DNA of 64,000 nt from Styela clava (GCF_964204865.1 NC_135252.1:17505383-17569382), one strand, 5' to 3'. Positions 39,761 to 52,531 are shown, numbered from the stretch's first letter. Notes: a model not told the origin generated them from the letters alone. Made by a program: numbers and translations.

Positions 39761-40573
39761 TTGGCCGAAATGTACGTGGACCGAAAAATCTGTGAGCCCG
39801 GCGATATTTACTGGTGAATATAAATTAGGATGATGTTATTGAAGCATGAAGTTCACGAAAACTTTCCAGACTGTCCATTTTAGGCTGACGGCTTTGGTAG
39901 GGAAAATCAAAACGAATGATTCCATATTGCATTAATTATGGGCATTTAGTTTTAAGAGTTTATTTTCGACGGTCAAATAACGCAAATATACTTATATATA
40001 TATAAAATAAACTTCTAAAATTCTCTGGTTTACAAAATTAATAAAAAACCTATAAATCTTTGAAGATTTCATTGAATTTTGAATATATATTTCAACCGAA
40101 ATGTTAAATAAACAATGCGAGAAATATGAAATCAAGATAACAAGATGAACGCTAACAAATCTACAAATTGTTGCAATTTTACAAGAGAATGTCATATGTA
40201 CAAATGATATCTGTGGCTTAGATATGCTGTTTGCTGTAGACGCCAAAGAGCGGAAGCTTGTTCGATTTAGCCACTGGCACGGTTACTGACGTATACATCA
40301 CGAAGTGAAGCGTCGTTTTCGCGTCTTGTCAGCTTGGATTTCCTGCAGATGACAAATTGTTATCGCGAAAGAGCAGTTAGAAAATGTTGACAGACGTGAC
40401 TTGATCTAGGTATAGAGGTAATTTTTCATTTTGAAATTTAAAAAAAAGTTTACTATAATTACCTAGCCCTGCGAATGATATTTATTAAATAACGAAAAGT
40501 ACAAAGATGAGGATGGTATGTTGAAGCTTGTAAAATAGCATACAGTCAGTTTTTGCAGATTGAAAATAGGATC

Positions 40574-40683
40574 GGTACTCCCGAAGTATGCGCACCAAGA
40601 TGTCGCACAACCTGAACCCCAACTTTGTACACAACCTGGGTTCAGGTTGTGCGCCATCTTGGCGCGCATACTTCAGGAGGTCC
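40574..40683. mobile_element. 110-bp foldback MITE (copy 5), 8-bp TSD
   Basis: Starts GGTACTCCCGAAGTATGCGC and ends CTTCAGGAGGTCC. Exact 8-bp duplications ATAGGATC lie at 40566-40573 and 40684-40691. It sits about 340 bp upstream of the lipoxygenase start codon. Its interior (CTGAACCCC...ACACAACCTGGGTTCAGG) matches copy 1. Confidence 0.9.
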
Positions 40684-40725
40684 ATAGGATCTAGTATTAT
40701 TGAACTCACAGGTTTTTTCATGAGG

Positions 40726-40733
40726 TATAAAAG
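40726..40733 (+). promoter_or_regulatory. possible TATA box of the lipoxygenase gene
   Basis: TATAAAAG lies 288 bp upstream of the first coding ATG (41021). It would give a 5' UTR of about 260 bases. No other evidence supports it. Confidence 0.3.
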
Positions 40734-41020
40734 AGCAAAGAAGTTTCAGTTGCTACCATAATTTGAAAACTCAAAATTATATTATTGGATCTACAGCCGT
40801 TATATATATCGGGTTTAGTACGAGCGTAAGAGCGTTCTTTGGCTTAATTAAGACAGCTTACTCACAAATATTATTTTGTCTAATAATTCTATTTTCGTGC
40901 AATAATTTTCAACGAATTCATTAGTATATTCATTGCTGCATTGGTGCAAGAAATGTACAAAATTTGCTGTTACTTTCCATGTTTTAGTGCAGTAAGTTTA
41001 GTGCATCGACTAACGTAACA

Positions 41021-44000
41021 ATGAACTATTCGCCAAACAAAAGACCTAGGATGGGGCCACAATCTGCCAGATATCAAATAATCGTAACGGTGAGAAACAT
41101 ATTTTGCATTGTAATTTATTACCTCAGTATCCCTTAGTCACCCTTAGATTTTTACGATGATTTAAAATAATAAATCTGCCATTAAAATGGGTATTTAAAT
41201 TCAACTAGTATATATGAGTTGGAATTTATTAGTATATATATTTGAGTGGCTACTTGAGGATTGTCAATGGTGGGTAATATACATAACTAAAATACAAGCA
41301 AGACTGATGGCAGTAGCAAGACTTCAAAAGATTGGGTTTATCCAACTCTTATAACCTGGCGATGCTTATATAGGATTTGTATTTGTTGGACACGAAATGG
41401 AGCTATGGATCGTTTTGTTGTTAAATTGTTGTTGTTAGTATTCTTGTTGCTGCTGTTTTTTTTCTTGACTACTGGACCAATTGCTTTGAAATTTTCAGTG
41501 GATAAAGATTTTTCCCTAGAAGGCTATTACTTTCTTTTATTTCAAATATATCTGCGGGCGCTATGGGATTCATTGCCCACTTTTTCTTTTTATCAATTCA
41601 AATGTAAAATGCTATATATTTTAAAATAAATCACTTTGAAAGTACAAAATCCTGTTTTTTGAATTCTAGACATCAAAGGCGTATGTTGGGGCAGAAGGAA
41701 CTACCAATACCGTTTCAGTGGTTTTAACTGGAGAGAGTGGAAGAAGAACGGAGGAAAAAATATTGAGGGAAGATGGAGATTTGTCATTCAGACGTGGAGA
41801 AACCGATGTTTTTGAAATAAACGCGATGGATGTTGGACTTCCAATTATTGTTAAACTGCGTGAGTGCGATTCTGCTTATACTTGCATTTGTTATTATATG
41901 CAGTAAGATGGTACTTCCGAAGTATGTGAACCAAGATGGCGGACACCGAAACGTAGTATGTGTACCAGGTCAAGGTTAAGCCATAATTTTATTCCAATTT
42001 TCCTTATTTTAGTTCTATTACGAGTTCAGGAACTAGCCAAGTGACTCCCGGGGTATTTATACCTGAAATTATGGCCTAATCCCTGCCTGGTACACATACC
42101 ACATTCCGGTGTCCGCCATCTTGGTTTAAGGTTGCATAAGAGAGGATTACATATCGAAATCCGTATTATTCTAAAAATATATATTTGTGCAAACGTTCTG
42201 ATATTTACTCTGAGTGTTTTGAGAAAAGAAGCGATTGCAATGCATTTGTCGGCTAAAGCGAAGAGATTTTTGTTGTGATTTAAGCTATATTTTTTATATA
42301 TATTGCCGGAATTTGACTATAAAATATTGAAAATGATCCGGGGTTGAAAAGTCAGAGTTCAGGGTAGATACGGGCACATCATTTAATCTGGGATGTACCA
42401 ATTTGAATATATTAAACAACAAAGGAAATTATTCGATACTTCCGATAATAATGAGTTTTCCTGACATTCTGACGACTTGGTAACTGTGGTCCCGTGGCTA
42501 GTCTCAGGTAGAAGGTATAGGTATGGTATTATGAAGCTAAATCGTGCTTTCCGGTCAAAATTCTATGGCACGACATGATTGTTCACAGAGTATATGCATG
42601 ATTTGAATATTTATTCCGTCCAAATTTCTGAATTGGTAAATGTCTAGAATAAACTTTGACCAATCGAGAAGTTTAAACACTCACCGAAGCCCAATAATTT
42701 AGGTCTTCTTCAACATACTGGAAAAGATCCTTGGGCTGTGAGAACCATTGTGGTGAAATACAAAAACGAAGAAGTCACGTTTCCAGTGTATGATTGGATT
42801 GAAGATGAAATTTCAGTCACTTGCGGAGAAGGTGAGAAAACAAAATTTATCATAAAATTATTATTATTACATAATTTCAGTGCAAAATTGTTTTCCGGCG
42901 CTCCAGAGGTGTGTGTACCAATATGGAGGTAAATAATTTTGTTCGCCTACTCTACATCAAATTGTGTGGAGAAACTGAAACTTATGGGGGTATATTCACT
43001 TAGCTAACACAGACAGTCCCCGAACTCGTAATGGAGCGGTGCGGTTCCACGAATAAGCACGGGAGTATGCTCGCCAAGTCAGAAAAGGCTTTCGTGTGCT
43101 GCAAAGCGATACAATAGATTTGATAGCACAATATGACAAAACAACAAGTTCTCATTAGATAAAATAGAAAACAACGAAGCTCTGATTAACGATCGAGCAG
43201 CAGTCATACCAAGAAAGAGATTCAGAAAGCATGGTTGCCGTAGTCATCTGAGAAAACTGGAAATATACTGATAAAAAATTCATAAAATAATTACTCTACC
43301 TGTAATAAATAGTTGAATGCCGTGAGTCTGAAATTCTAAAAAAAAACATTTCAGAAATACCTGTTTGATTCCATTACTATATATATATAGATGATGTTGG
43401 GAACTTTTCTCTCTCTTAGCATTGCTTACGCATAAGATCCGAAACAAAGATGTCTTAGAGATGCGAAAACTTGAAGTCGAAAAAGCGCAGGCTAAAATTC
43501 AATGGTCTTCTCCTCCCGGACCTGAGGACTTAGGTCGAAGAATGCCACGTTTCATGAATGCGAATACAGTTGAAGAAATGCCATTGACATTTCGACCTAC
43601 AGAGAGTTGGATAAGTTCTTTTGCAGAAAACGACATAGAAAATGGTGCAAAGAAAGCTATGGGACTTGCACAAAGTAGGTTCCAATTGCTAGTATTGGGA
43701 TATCCAACATTGTGTCTTTGTATAATACAACATTGCGTTATTATTGGTATGTTATTAATAGGAAAATGACTCAAAATGCACAGAATGTCTACTTGTCTAA
43801 GCTTTCTTGCGATAAATCAGTTAACTATTATTTCCATTGCACATGTAGCATAAATACCAAGTGTCTATAATCTCGTTTCAATATATTTTGTTTATATTTT
43901 TCTGTTAAGGCCAACAGCTTAAATTGGACAGTCTGGAAAGTTTTCACGAACTCTATGCTTCATTTGAAGACGGCAAAGAAAGATCTTCTCATTTGGACAG

Positions 44001-47000
44001 GTGCAGGAATTTAAAACATTTGAGTATTGTTGAATATCTGAAAAAGCATGAGGCATGTGGAATACTTATCGTGTTGAATATCATTTATATATGATTTATA
44101 TTACGCATTTAGAGAAGAAATTAAGAACAATTTCCTTATGGACTTTTTCGGATGAACTATGGTGATCAAACATGGTATTTACCAAAGGAAAATCAGTGAT
44201 TCTTAACCTTTTTTGCTACATTCCCCTCTTTGCTGATTTTGAAACTTTTCATTCCTCCATGGTATGAGTAAAACTCCGCTTCCGTTTGTTCATCAATATT
44301 TAGTGGATGATTAGATACTTGCAACATACTCTCGACATATATACGACTTCGGTACAGTTTCAAATAAGTAAAAGATGTCAGTTATACTACACACAAATAC
44401 AAAGCAAAAATTTCCTCTTTCGAAAAATTGAAAACCTCCCTCAGATATGATTACCGCCGACTGAGTACGTCTAGACTCTAGATAGATTTTATTTTAGATC
44501 AATGTTTGTTTCCCAACCGGGGGTCCATGGCTCCTAATTGGGCCACGGAACAGTTAGAGGGAGGCCACAGGTCCTGAAGGGGGCCGCGATCACGCGATAA
44601 ATAAAAGGTTAAAAACCACTGATTTAAGCATTGGTATTGCTTCTGAAAAACACAAGATGGAAACTTATTACGCTTCCAAACATTAAAATATACTAACTAA
44701 AAAACTACTTCTAATATTCTGCATATAGGTAGTGATTGTTTGGTTCAATACGCCATTTCCATCATTCCCTCGTTTAGATAAAGATTTGTTAATTTATTTG
44801 TTTCTTATTGAAGATGGCAGAGTGATGAGGAGTTTGGACGTCAGCAACTCAATGGAATCACACCAATTTCAATAGAAAGGTTTGTGAACACTTTTTTAGA
44901 ATATTGGAAATACATTCACAATTAAAAATAACAAGCTTCCACCTAATTTTATAACTCGAATTTTGGGCGCCACAATGGCAAGGATTCCGGTTCTTCTCGA
45001 TAGGCGTAGCTTCTTACATAACGTTAGATGTACAGGGCCTTGTTCGCAGCAAATTAAAAGGCTTACGTTTCGTATAAAAAAAAAAAAACTAACCCCGAAT
45101 GTAGATATTTTTGTTTGTATTGCTAACCAAACACTTATGACCAGATAAAACTATATTTTTTATATATGCCCTGACGCGAACAATACTATTTATGATGAGT
45201 TGGAAATCAGCAGGACACCTCGCCCAGATAAAACTGACAGTTTTTCTAATATTTGGTTCTATTCATTTCAATAAAATCCACACTATCGCGATGTAAAATC
45301 AGATTCCTACTTTATCTGTACTTTATTTTTGACGCAGATGCACAAAACTTCCAGAAGTATGTAAAATAACGGACGATGACGTTCGAGAACTGATTGGTGG
45401 ATACTCTCTTCAAGAAGAAATGAAGGTATGAGTGTCTTGAAGATGCTAATAGCCATTGTATTAAATATGATACGTCCGTTTTGGGTTTATTGACTAGTTT
45501 TCAGACGAAAATGACCTTGACGCTGCTTCAACAGCGCAAAAAATTTTCTTTAGTCTTAAACGAAAGCGACGAAGTATAATACAAACATTATCAAATGCTA
45601 AAGCAGTGTATGAAACTTATCATATTTCTCATAATATCAGTAATTAATACGAGATGTTTGATCTATTAATTTCAACATTTTTGGTTTAAATTCGCTTATT
45701 TTGGAAATATTTATATGGATGTTTTATACAAAGGTCCCGCAAATAAAAAAAAACCGCCAACGCTCAAAAAAAAAAAAAAAACTAGTAATTATACAGTTTG
45801 GGTTTGGGTTTAGAATATAGATTCAAATCATTTTTAACTCTAACCTCAACTCAGATTGGATAGTTACTAATTTGTTATTTAAAACCGTGCCGGCGGTGTT
45901 TTTTTCAAATCTCACATTTTCGCATTAGTGACTGGGGCTTTGTACAAAAGATTCCTTCATTTCTCTCTTACTATGCGTAAAAGGTTTATTTAATTGTTCT
46001 TTAGCTAGTGTTATGCACAAGTCGAGCTTCTACTTTTGTACAGTTTAAAATGTTTGCATTAATGGGAATCATAGTAATAATAAAGAACTAGAAATAGAAT
46101 ACCGCAGCAAAATTTCTCCCCAAGAAAGACAAAATTCGTTTCAGAGAAGAAATTTCTCACCGATCGAGAAACGCGGAATTGTGCAGTGATAAGAAGTGAT
46201 AAGGCAGAAGATAAGAATAAAAGCTCAAAAATTAGATGAGATCTATATACTGACACTTGAATAAAATAACAACAACTCAATCTGAATTATTAACAACAAA
46301 ATTCACTTTATAGGATGGAAAAGTTTACATTGGTGATTACAGCGAAATCTTTCACGGTGAAATTCGGAACAAAGACGTTGCTGGTAATCTACTGTACTGT
46401 CCCGATGCAATCTGCCTATATTATGTTAATTCGGAGGACAATTTGGTTCCGATAGCTATCCAGCTTGTACCAAATGATCGTGAAACTATTTTTACCCCAA
46501 AAAGTTCACCCGAGGATTGGATGCTTGCTAAAATGTATATGAAAGTGACGATGGGAAACTTACATGAGGTGCGTTGTTAACACATTCACGTCTAACTGGA
46601 GATTAGAAGAGGATTTTGTATTACTTCATATCTATTTTATGAATTGTGCGTGAACACTGATATGACAAGTCTCCTATTCTTGATTATAATGTGAGCGTGC
46701 ATATTTAGTAGAATTATGTCATGTATGCCGGCGCTTAAGGTATGTGAACCAAGATAGCGGACACCGGGACGTAGTATGTGTACCAGGTTAGATCATAATT
46801 TCAGGAACAAATACTACGGGAGTCACTTGGCTAGTTCCCGAACTCGAAATAGAACCAAAATAAGGAAAATTAGAATAAAGTTATGGCCTAACCCTAACCT
46901 GGTACACAGAATACGTTCCGGTGTCCGCCATCCTGGTTCACATATTTCAGGAGTACCCAATAATATAATCACCAGACACCTAATTTACATTTTACTATAA

Positions 47001-50000
47001 TAATAAATACAATAGTACGATATAAGTTTTTTAACTTCTTTATGGGCTAAATTGACACACTCTCATAAACTCAATAATTGACGTTTTTATCAGTTTCTAA
47101 ACTTATACAAATCGGGATGAGTCAGATCATTTAATATGATCTCTGAGATGTAGAAAATGGTGCAAGCTTGATTTGTTTTCTTTTCTTCTAGTGGTCTTAT
47201 CATTTTCTTATGACGCATAATGTAATGGAGCCGTTTTCAATATCGTTGTTCCGATCTTTTCCACGATCTCATCCTATGTATAAATTATTGCACCCCCATC
47301 TTCAAGTGGTTACAGTGATCAATACCATCGGAAGACCAAACTTGATGGCAAAAGAATCAGCGTCAAATAAGTCAATTGCAATTGGTGAGTTCTTCACTTA
47401 TAATTGAAATAGAAAGGCTAGTTCTTATTTTCCTGATTTTTGAAGGGCATAAGCATATTTAATTTAATATGGTGTAAATGGGGACCAGTGGTTCTCAACC
47501 TTTTTGTTAAATTCTCCTCTTCCTCATTTTAAATCTCGTTTTCTTCCCTACTATATATAAAAAGTACTTTATTTATTCAATCAATGGAGCCTTATCCAAA
47601 GTTATGCTAAAGTCGCACTCCCGTTATTTACAGTTTAAGTAGTTAGTAATACTGGTGATGCTACAGCAAATACACAGTGAAATTTCTCCTCAAGAACTTT
47701 ACGTTTTCGTCGTCGATTTCAAAACAATCCTCATAAAAACTACTAGCAAAGTAAAAGTGTTTCCAGCTATTCTTGAATCGTTTCATTTTGATATAAAAAC
47801 TGTTTGGCCATGATTTGCTTTAAAAACGTCATTCTTGTGGCGCTCCAGAATCGTGTGTACTAATATGGAGGTAACTAATTTTGTTCGCCTACCTTACATC
47901 AAGTTGTGTAAAGGGACTGAAGCCTATGGGCAGAGGGGTATTGGCTCCTAACTTGGCTAACACAGACAGTTCCCGAACTCGTAAAAGAACTAAAATGAGG
48001 AAAATCGGAATAAATTTAAAACCTAACCTTAACCGGTAGTACCATTTTTGTTATATAATTTTCTTTCATTTTATGTTTAAGAGGGAGAGAACATAATAAG
48101 ACAAATTTACAAGAATTTTCATTTTGATGATCTTGTGATTCCAGAAGTTATCAAGAAAAAGGGTAACATGAATTATAGTATTTAATATGTTGCGGAAATT
48201 TTTATTTATCACTTTATATTTTTCAAACAGTGCAATTCAGCAGTGTAAATTTATAGGTAGGAAACCTCTGTTACTTCAAAGATTGAAACCATACCTGTAT
48301 GCTATATAAGAAAATCAACATTGCTATCGCCATTATTGTTCTAATCCCATTCAGCAGATTTACTCCGTATTAACATTCCACTTTGTTTTATAAATGCTAC
48401 AGATATTTATCACCTTTTATTTCACTAGTCTTATGTTTTGTTTTGAATAATGATAAATGATTGATAAATGTTTTAAAATACTTTACAGGATTAGATGACA
48501 AAAAGCTTTTGCCGAAGTTTCACTACCGAGATGACGCTGTTGAATTGTGGGAAATTATTGAAGACTTTGTTGGTGATGTCATAAAGCACTACTACACTTC
48601 TGACAATGTAAGACGTCCATGCTTGCTTGAAGAAATATTTTAAAAGCTATTCATTCCTTTGAAATTACTTACGAATTTCCTGTGATCATATGCAGAGTCA
48701 CACTTTGGTAAGGCTTCTAATTCATTCCCGATATGGTAAGAGAATGTACATGGATGGAAGCCGTGACAGACTATTTCGAATTAGCTCTTTGATTAGCTTT
48801 TTAGTGATGAAAATATTGTTCGCTTTCCGTTATATTTTCTATTTTCATCAGGATATTCAATTAGACGAAGATTTGCAATGGTTTATAAAAGATGTGGCGG
48901 AGAAAGGATGGGCATGGTTTGATGGAAATAAACGAGGAATTCCTGTACCGTTGACATCCATTCAAGAGCTGGTAAGAAGATATTAGTCTGCTGGCTATCA
49001 CATCGTAATATTTGGGGACTAAATGTTCTGCAATAATGCCATGTTCAAGAAATAGTATTACTATTATTTATAAGTGCGTGGTAAATTGTAGGCAATCTCT
49101 TGGCATATTAAAGAAAAATGGTAGAAAACAGAAGAAGATCGTGGTGATTCAAAATGGATCTTGTTTAGAAAGCCGCCGTCACTAATACAAAAATGTGAGA
49201 TTTATCAAAACACCCCCGCCTTGCCAGTACTGCAGATTTCACTCGCCATGTTAGGGTTACGTGGCGCACTGAAAATCAGGCAAGGCTGGACATATCCCTT
49301 TCGTCTACTTGTCTAGGCCAATAAATACCGCACAATCATTAACGGTACAGCATGGCAAATGGATAATATGCTTCTTTTAAAAGGTCCACATTGTAAACGG
49401 ATTTGACAGTAATTTTACAACCAAATCCATTTTCTTTCCTACTTAAAATAAACTCTAGATTGGGTTATACCAGTTTCATTTAGATATTTCTGTACTCATG
49501 CACAACCCACTCCAATATAAGATTTCAAATTTGGTTTAATTAGTTGATGGGATACGCCAGTGGTTGTCTACCTTATTTGCTGAAAACCCCCCTTTGGCCC
49601 ATCATTCTTCTCCCAATATGCATAAAAAATCTTATATTTGTTTTCTTAGCTAGTGTTATACGCAAGGTGCTTCCCCCACGTTTGTACAGTTAAAGTAGTT
49701 TATAAATAAAAACTAATGTAATGATAATAATCTAAAAAATATTAGTAAATTCGCATGAACGTAAAAACGTGGAAATAGTGCTTTTGAAATTTGGGATCAT
49801 TCGTGTCATTGCTCGTAACAGTTCAATTTTTTTTTTCAGATTCGAATCTGTACTTGTGTTATTTACACAAGTTCTGTACAGCATGCCGCCATAAACTTCC
49901 CTCAGTACGAGACTTATAAATATGTACCAAACTCACCATTTGCAATGAGACTGCCACCACACAAGCAAGGAGAGGTATTTAGGATATTTTTTCCTCATTT

Positions 50001-51503
50001 ATTTTTAATTTTTCCAAACTACGTAGATCATTGCAAAGAAAAAACCTTTCAACAGCGGAACTACAAGATTTATGTGTATATTGAGTGACTATACTTACTC
50101 CTATGAAATTGACTGTGTACATTACTTGAATGGCCGTATATGTATATCTAATTGGGTGTATAAACATGACATTGGCTGTGTATGTACATTTCCAAAATGG
50201 CTGTATTTGCATATCAATTGGCTGTATATGCATATGATATTGGCTGCATATGCATATTTAGTAGGCGCTATATATAAATTTAGTTGGCATGACATAAATG
50301 TATATTTTTGTCTGTATATGTATATCACGTTACCAACCCAACTCGAAAAATAAGAATATACCTATTGTCCGCCAATACCATCCATTTTTTTTATCTTGGA
50401 CTAAACGATGGGCCCAGGAATGAGAGCTACTTACAGGATTTGGATATGATTTCACATTTATTCCGAAGGAGAGGAAAACAGATAGCATGGCTCTATGATA
50501 TGGCGAACCATTGCCTATTGTTTAGCTACCCGTTTACGTCGGGTATAAGATTAGTTACCCAGGTATTTGCTGCAGATGCAAGGGCGTGATAAAACTACGC
50601 CAACACGATCACGTCAACGCGCGAATATAGAAGCCAAAACCTATCGAATATATCCAACGTGCTTTCAACATTTTTTATTCAATCATTCATCATCAATATC
50701 ACATTTGATTCAGTAGATTTCATTTGATGCCCCTATTTAAAATCTATGCTCAATTGGTAAGGTTTCTCAAAATGTAAAATCGCGTCATATTTTATTTTAA
50801 TTTACATCTTTTCAGGCTACGATGCAAAGAATATTGGATTCTCTCCCTAACTTGTTTATTTCGTGCTTATCCATATCAGTGGCCAGTGGTTTGTCGCAAT
50901 ATCACGACGAAATAGTAAGTGAAAAGTCATTGGTATTCACAAAACAATATTTAATTAATGATTTTCAGTGGTTAAACATCGTTGTTATCGCTAGAAGGCT
51001 ATTCCTTTTAAATCAATAATTTTTATGGGCATTTGGGGATTCGTTTTCAACTTTGAAGTTTTGTGTGATGATTTCAACAAAATTAAAAACTATGCACTTC
51101 ATGACGGTTTCGCGATAGTATTTCAGCAATGTCATAGTTTGCAAAGTCGGGAGTATTGGATAAAGTAGACTACAGGTACCGCTCCTGTAAGAGATTTGAT
51201 ACCGGTAGACTACTCCTTATTTTTTTGCCCTTCATCTCCATATGTGTGAGCACTGTTTGTGTTTTTTTGTCCTTGTGTTTATCGTGTGTTTGTTTTTTCA
51301 TCGCAAATTTTTCATCATTTCAGGTTTTACTTGGAAACTATCCAATCAAGCTTTTCACAGAGAAGGAAGTTCTGAAAAGCATTGAAAAATTTAAGAAAAA
51401 ACTGGACAAACATGATGAAAGAATTCGTAAGAGAAACGACAAACTCGAATTCCCATACGTTCATCTTCTGACGGAAAAAATACCTAATAGCATCGTTATA
51501 TGA
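41021..51503 (+). CDS. animal lipoxygenase (arachidonate lipoxygenase family), complete
   Basis: Fifteen exons with matching phases: 41021-41089, 41670-41859, 42703-42831, 43420-43674, 43910-44000, 44814-44879, 45338-45425, 46314-46568, 47192-47384, 48082-48162, 48489-48607, 48852-48971, 49840-49974, 50816-50914, 51324-51503. The product is 689 residues, the normal animal length. An N-terminal PLAT/LH2 beta-barrel (residues ~18-125: YQIIVT, FRRGETDVFEI) is followed by the catalytic domain with the EEFGRQQLNG signature (250-259). All five non-haem iron ligands are visible: His385 and His390 (HFLMTH), His567 and Asn571 (QHAAIN), and the C-terminal Ile689 (PNSIVI). These enzymes add dioxygen to arachidonate-type fatty acids. 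The stereocontrol ('Coffa') site, 43 residues after the first His, is Gly428 (INTIGR), which predicts an R-type product. Exons 1-2 encode the PLAT start. Introns are rich in MITEs. Confidence 0.95.
41911..42132. mobile_element. ~220-bp foldback-ended MITE in LOX intron 2 (family 2)
   Basis: Starts GGTACTTCCGAAGTATGTGAACCAAGATGGCGGACACC-like and ends with the inverted GGTGTCCGCCATCTTGGTT. The interior carries CCTTATTTTAGTTCTATT and GAACTAGCCAAGTGACTCCC. The copy at 46730 has the same interior in the opposite orientation. The termini resemble those of the 110-bp family (TCCTGAAGTATG, ACCAAGATGGCG), so the two families are related. The right end is eroded and no clear target duplication is visible. 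Confidence 0.75.
42897..43060. mobile_element. truncated MITE in LOX intron 3 (family 3)
   Basis: Starts GGCGCTCCAGAGGTGTGTG and contains CCAATATGGAGGTAA, TAATTTTGTTCGCCTAC and CCCCGAACTCG. It matches the more complete copy at 47839. The right part is missing or diverged. Confidence 0.65.
44194..44621. mobile_element. hAT-like remnant in LOX intron 5
   Basis: Left end CAGTGATTCTTAACCTTTTT; complement of the right end CAGTGGTTTTTAACCTTTTA. A nested CCCAACCGGGGGTCCATGG near 44513 looks like the end of another hAT-type element. Related left ends are at 47486 (CAGTGGTTCTCAACC) and 49558 (CAGTGGTTGTCTACC). The last shares TAGCTAGTGTTATACGCAAG-type sequence with about 46000-46030. Confidence 0.6.
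46730..46960. mobile_element. ~230-bp MITE in LOX intron 8 (family 2, inverted interior)
   Basis: Ends carry GGTATGTGAACCAAGATAGC and its inverted partner GTCCGCCATCCTGGTTCAC, finishing CATATTTCAGGAGTACC. The interior (GAGTCACTTGGCTAGTTCCC, AACCAAAATAAGGAAAAT) is the reverse complement of the copy in intron 2. The frame at 46776-47000 is contained in it and is not a gene. Confidence 0.75.
47486..47670. mobile_element. hAT-like left-end remnant in LOX intron 9
   Basis: CAGTGGTTCTCAACCTTTTT followed by a body similar to 44194 and 49558 (TCTCCTCTTCCTC, ACTATATAT, TACAGTTTAAGTAGTT). The right end was not located, so the boundary is approximate. Confidence 0.45.
47839..48043. mobile_element. 205-bp MITE in LOX intron 9 (family 3)
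   Basis: Starts GGCGCTCCAGAATCGTGTG and ends CTTAACCGGTAGTACC. Flanks ATTCTTGT (47831-47838) and ATTTTTGT (48044-48051) differ at one base, an 8-bp target duplication. The interior contains GACAGTTCCCGAACTCGTAA and AAAATGAGGAAAATCGGAAT, also present in family 2, so the families share ancestry. Confidence 0.75.
49558..49720. mobile_element. hAT-like left-end remnant in LOX intron 12
   Basis: CAGTGGTTGTCTACCTTATT, then CCCCCCTTTGGCCC and TTAGCTAGTGTTATACGCAA...TTTGTACAGTTAAAGTAGTT. The later block also occurs near 46005-46050 in intron 7. Right end not located. Confidence 0.45.
50090..50335. repeat. degenerate minisatellite in LOX intron 13
   Basis: About eight to ten units of roughly 20-28 bp built on (A)ATTGGCTGTATATGCATAT, with many TATG/CATA steps, so long frames are open on both strands (50072-50353 plus, 50122-50328 and 49979-50233 minus). 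Those frames are consequences of the repeat. Unit boundaries are approximate. Confidence 0.75.
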
Positions 51504-51599
51504 ACATTATTGCACATTAATATTTACACCATTATATGTATAAGCAGAGTTTGAATTTTGTATAGCAATATTTACATTGTGTTGAAGATGTATTGTAAA

Positions 51600-51605
51600 A
51601 ATAAA
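51600..51605 (+). promoter_or_regulatory. polyadenylation signal of the lipoxygenase gene
   Basis: AATAAA 97 bp after the TGA at 51501-51503. Confidence 0.7.
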
Positions 51606-52531
51606 GAAACAAATAAGTCTTTCTTGAACCTGCCAATATATTTTTGGTCACGTTTGATAAGGTTTAACAATAACCTACCTAGGGTGACCATTTGTTCGGA
51701 TTTGCAAAGCGTTCAAAGCGGTCACCCTTCATTTAACTAATTATGAATAACTTGTTTTCAACAAGAAGAAAACTAAAATCGAACAAATTTAGTCTAATGC
51801 TCTCTACCAGTGTTGTGTACCCCTGCGTGTAACTTGACACTGTAACTCTGAGCGGGTCTTGCAGATTTTCTTCAGTATTGCGTATTTCGTGCTTAGATCC
51901 TTGTGAAGTTCATGTCAAAAATATTGATTCACAAAGATGGCTTGAACCAAACACTGATTTCGTAACATAAAATTGCTGTTTGAGCTTGCGCTGACCAATG
52001 GATAGTGGCAAGATGTGAAGTGCCTCTTCGTTTGTCGTCGCTATAGACTACCCGCAAATGAGACATACGCAAGCTGTTTTTACGATGGTAAAAGAAAATC
52101 CATCTCCCATTCATCGTGAAAATGGAAGGTTTTCTTTCGTTTTTCTGCCATTTTTCTTTGAAATCAATAATTGTATTATTGGCATTGCTGCTTCACAAAT
52201 TAACGGACATGAAAAAAACGCGGGTTCGTGGAAAGTGACATCTGTGTGATGTCATAATTGGGAGAGTAATAAATGACCCGTTACATTACTGAGGTCAAAT
52301 AAAAGTTAAAATAATCGTTACCATAATAATCGACATAGTGTTATTCTCAGTTCTCAAATAAGACATAAGTGGGATTTATACAAGAATAACATGACAAAAA
52401 TTAATTGATGTAGCTTACTTATAAGCGCCGTTGTTAAGCTTATTTTGGAATTTTGGAACAGACCTGCGGGCGACTCGTTTGGTCTTCTCGGGCGACTTAG
52501 TGCCCGCGGGCAACGGGTTGGTGACCCCTGG
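51606..52531. other. intergenic with MITE fragments
   Basis: Contains a short inverted repeat around 51681-51728 (AGGGTGACCATTTG with GGTCACCCTT). At 52440-52531 there is a hAT-type end in reverse orientation: the complement of the right boundary reads CAGGGGTCACCAACCCGTTG and runs into GC-rich GCCCGCGGGC. The frames at 51929-52114 and 52058-52249 are unsupported. Confidence 0.5.
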
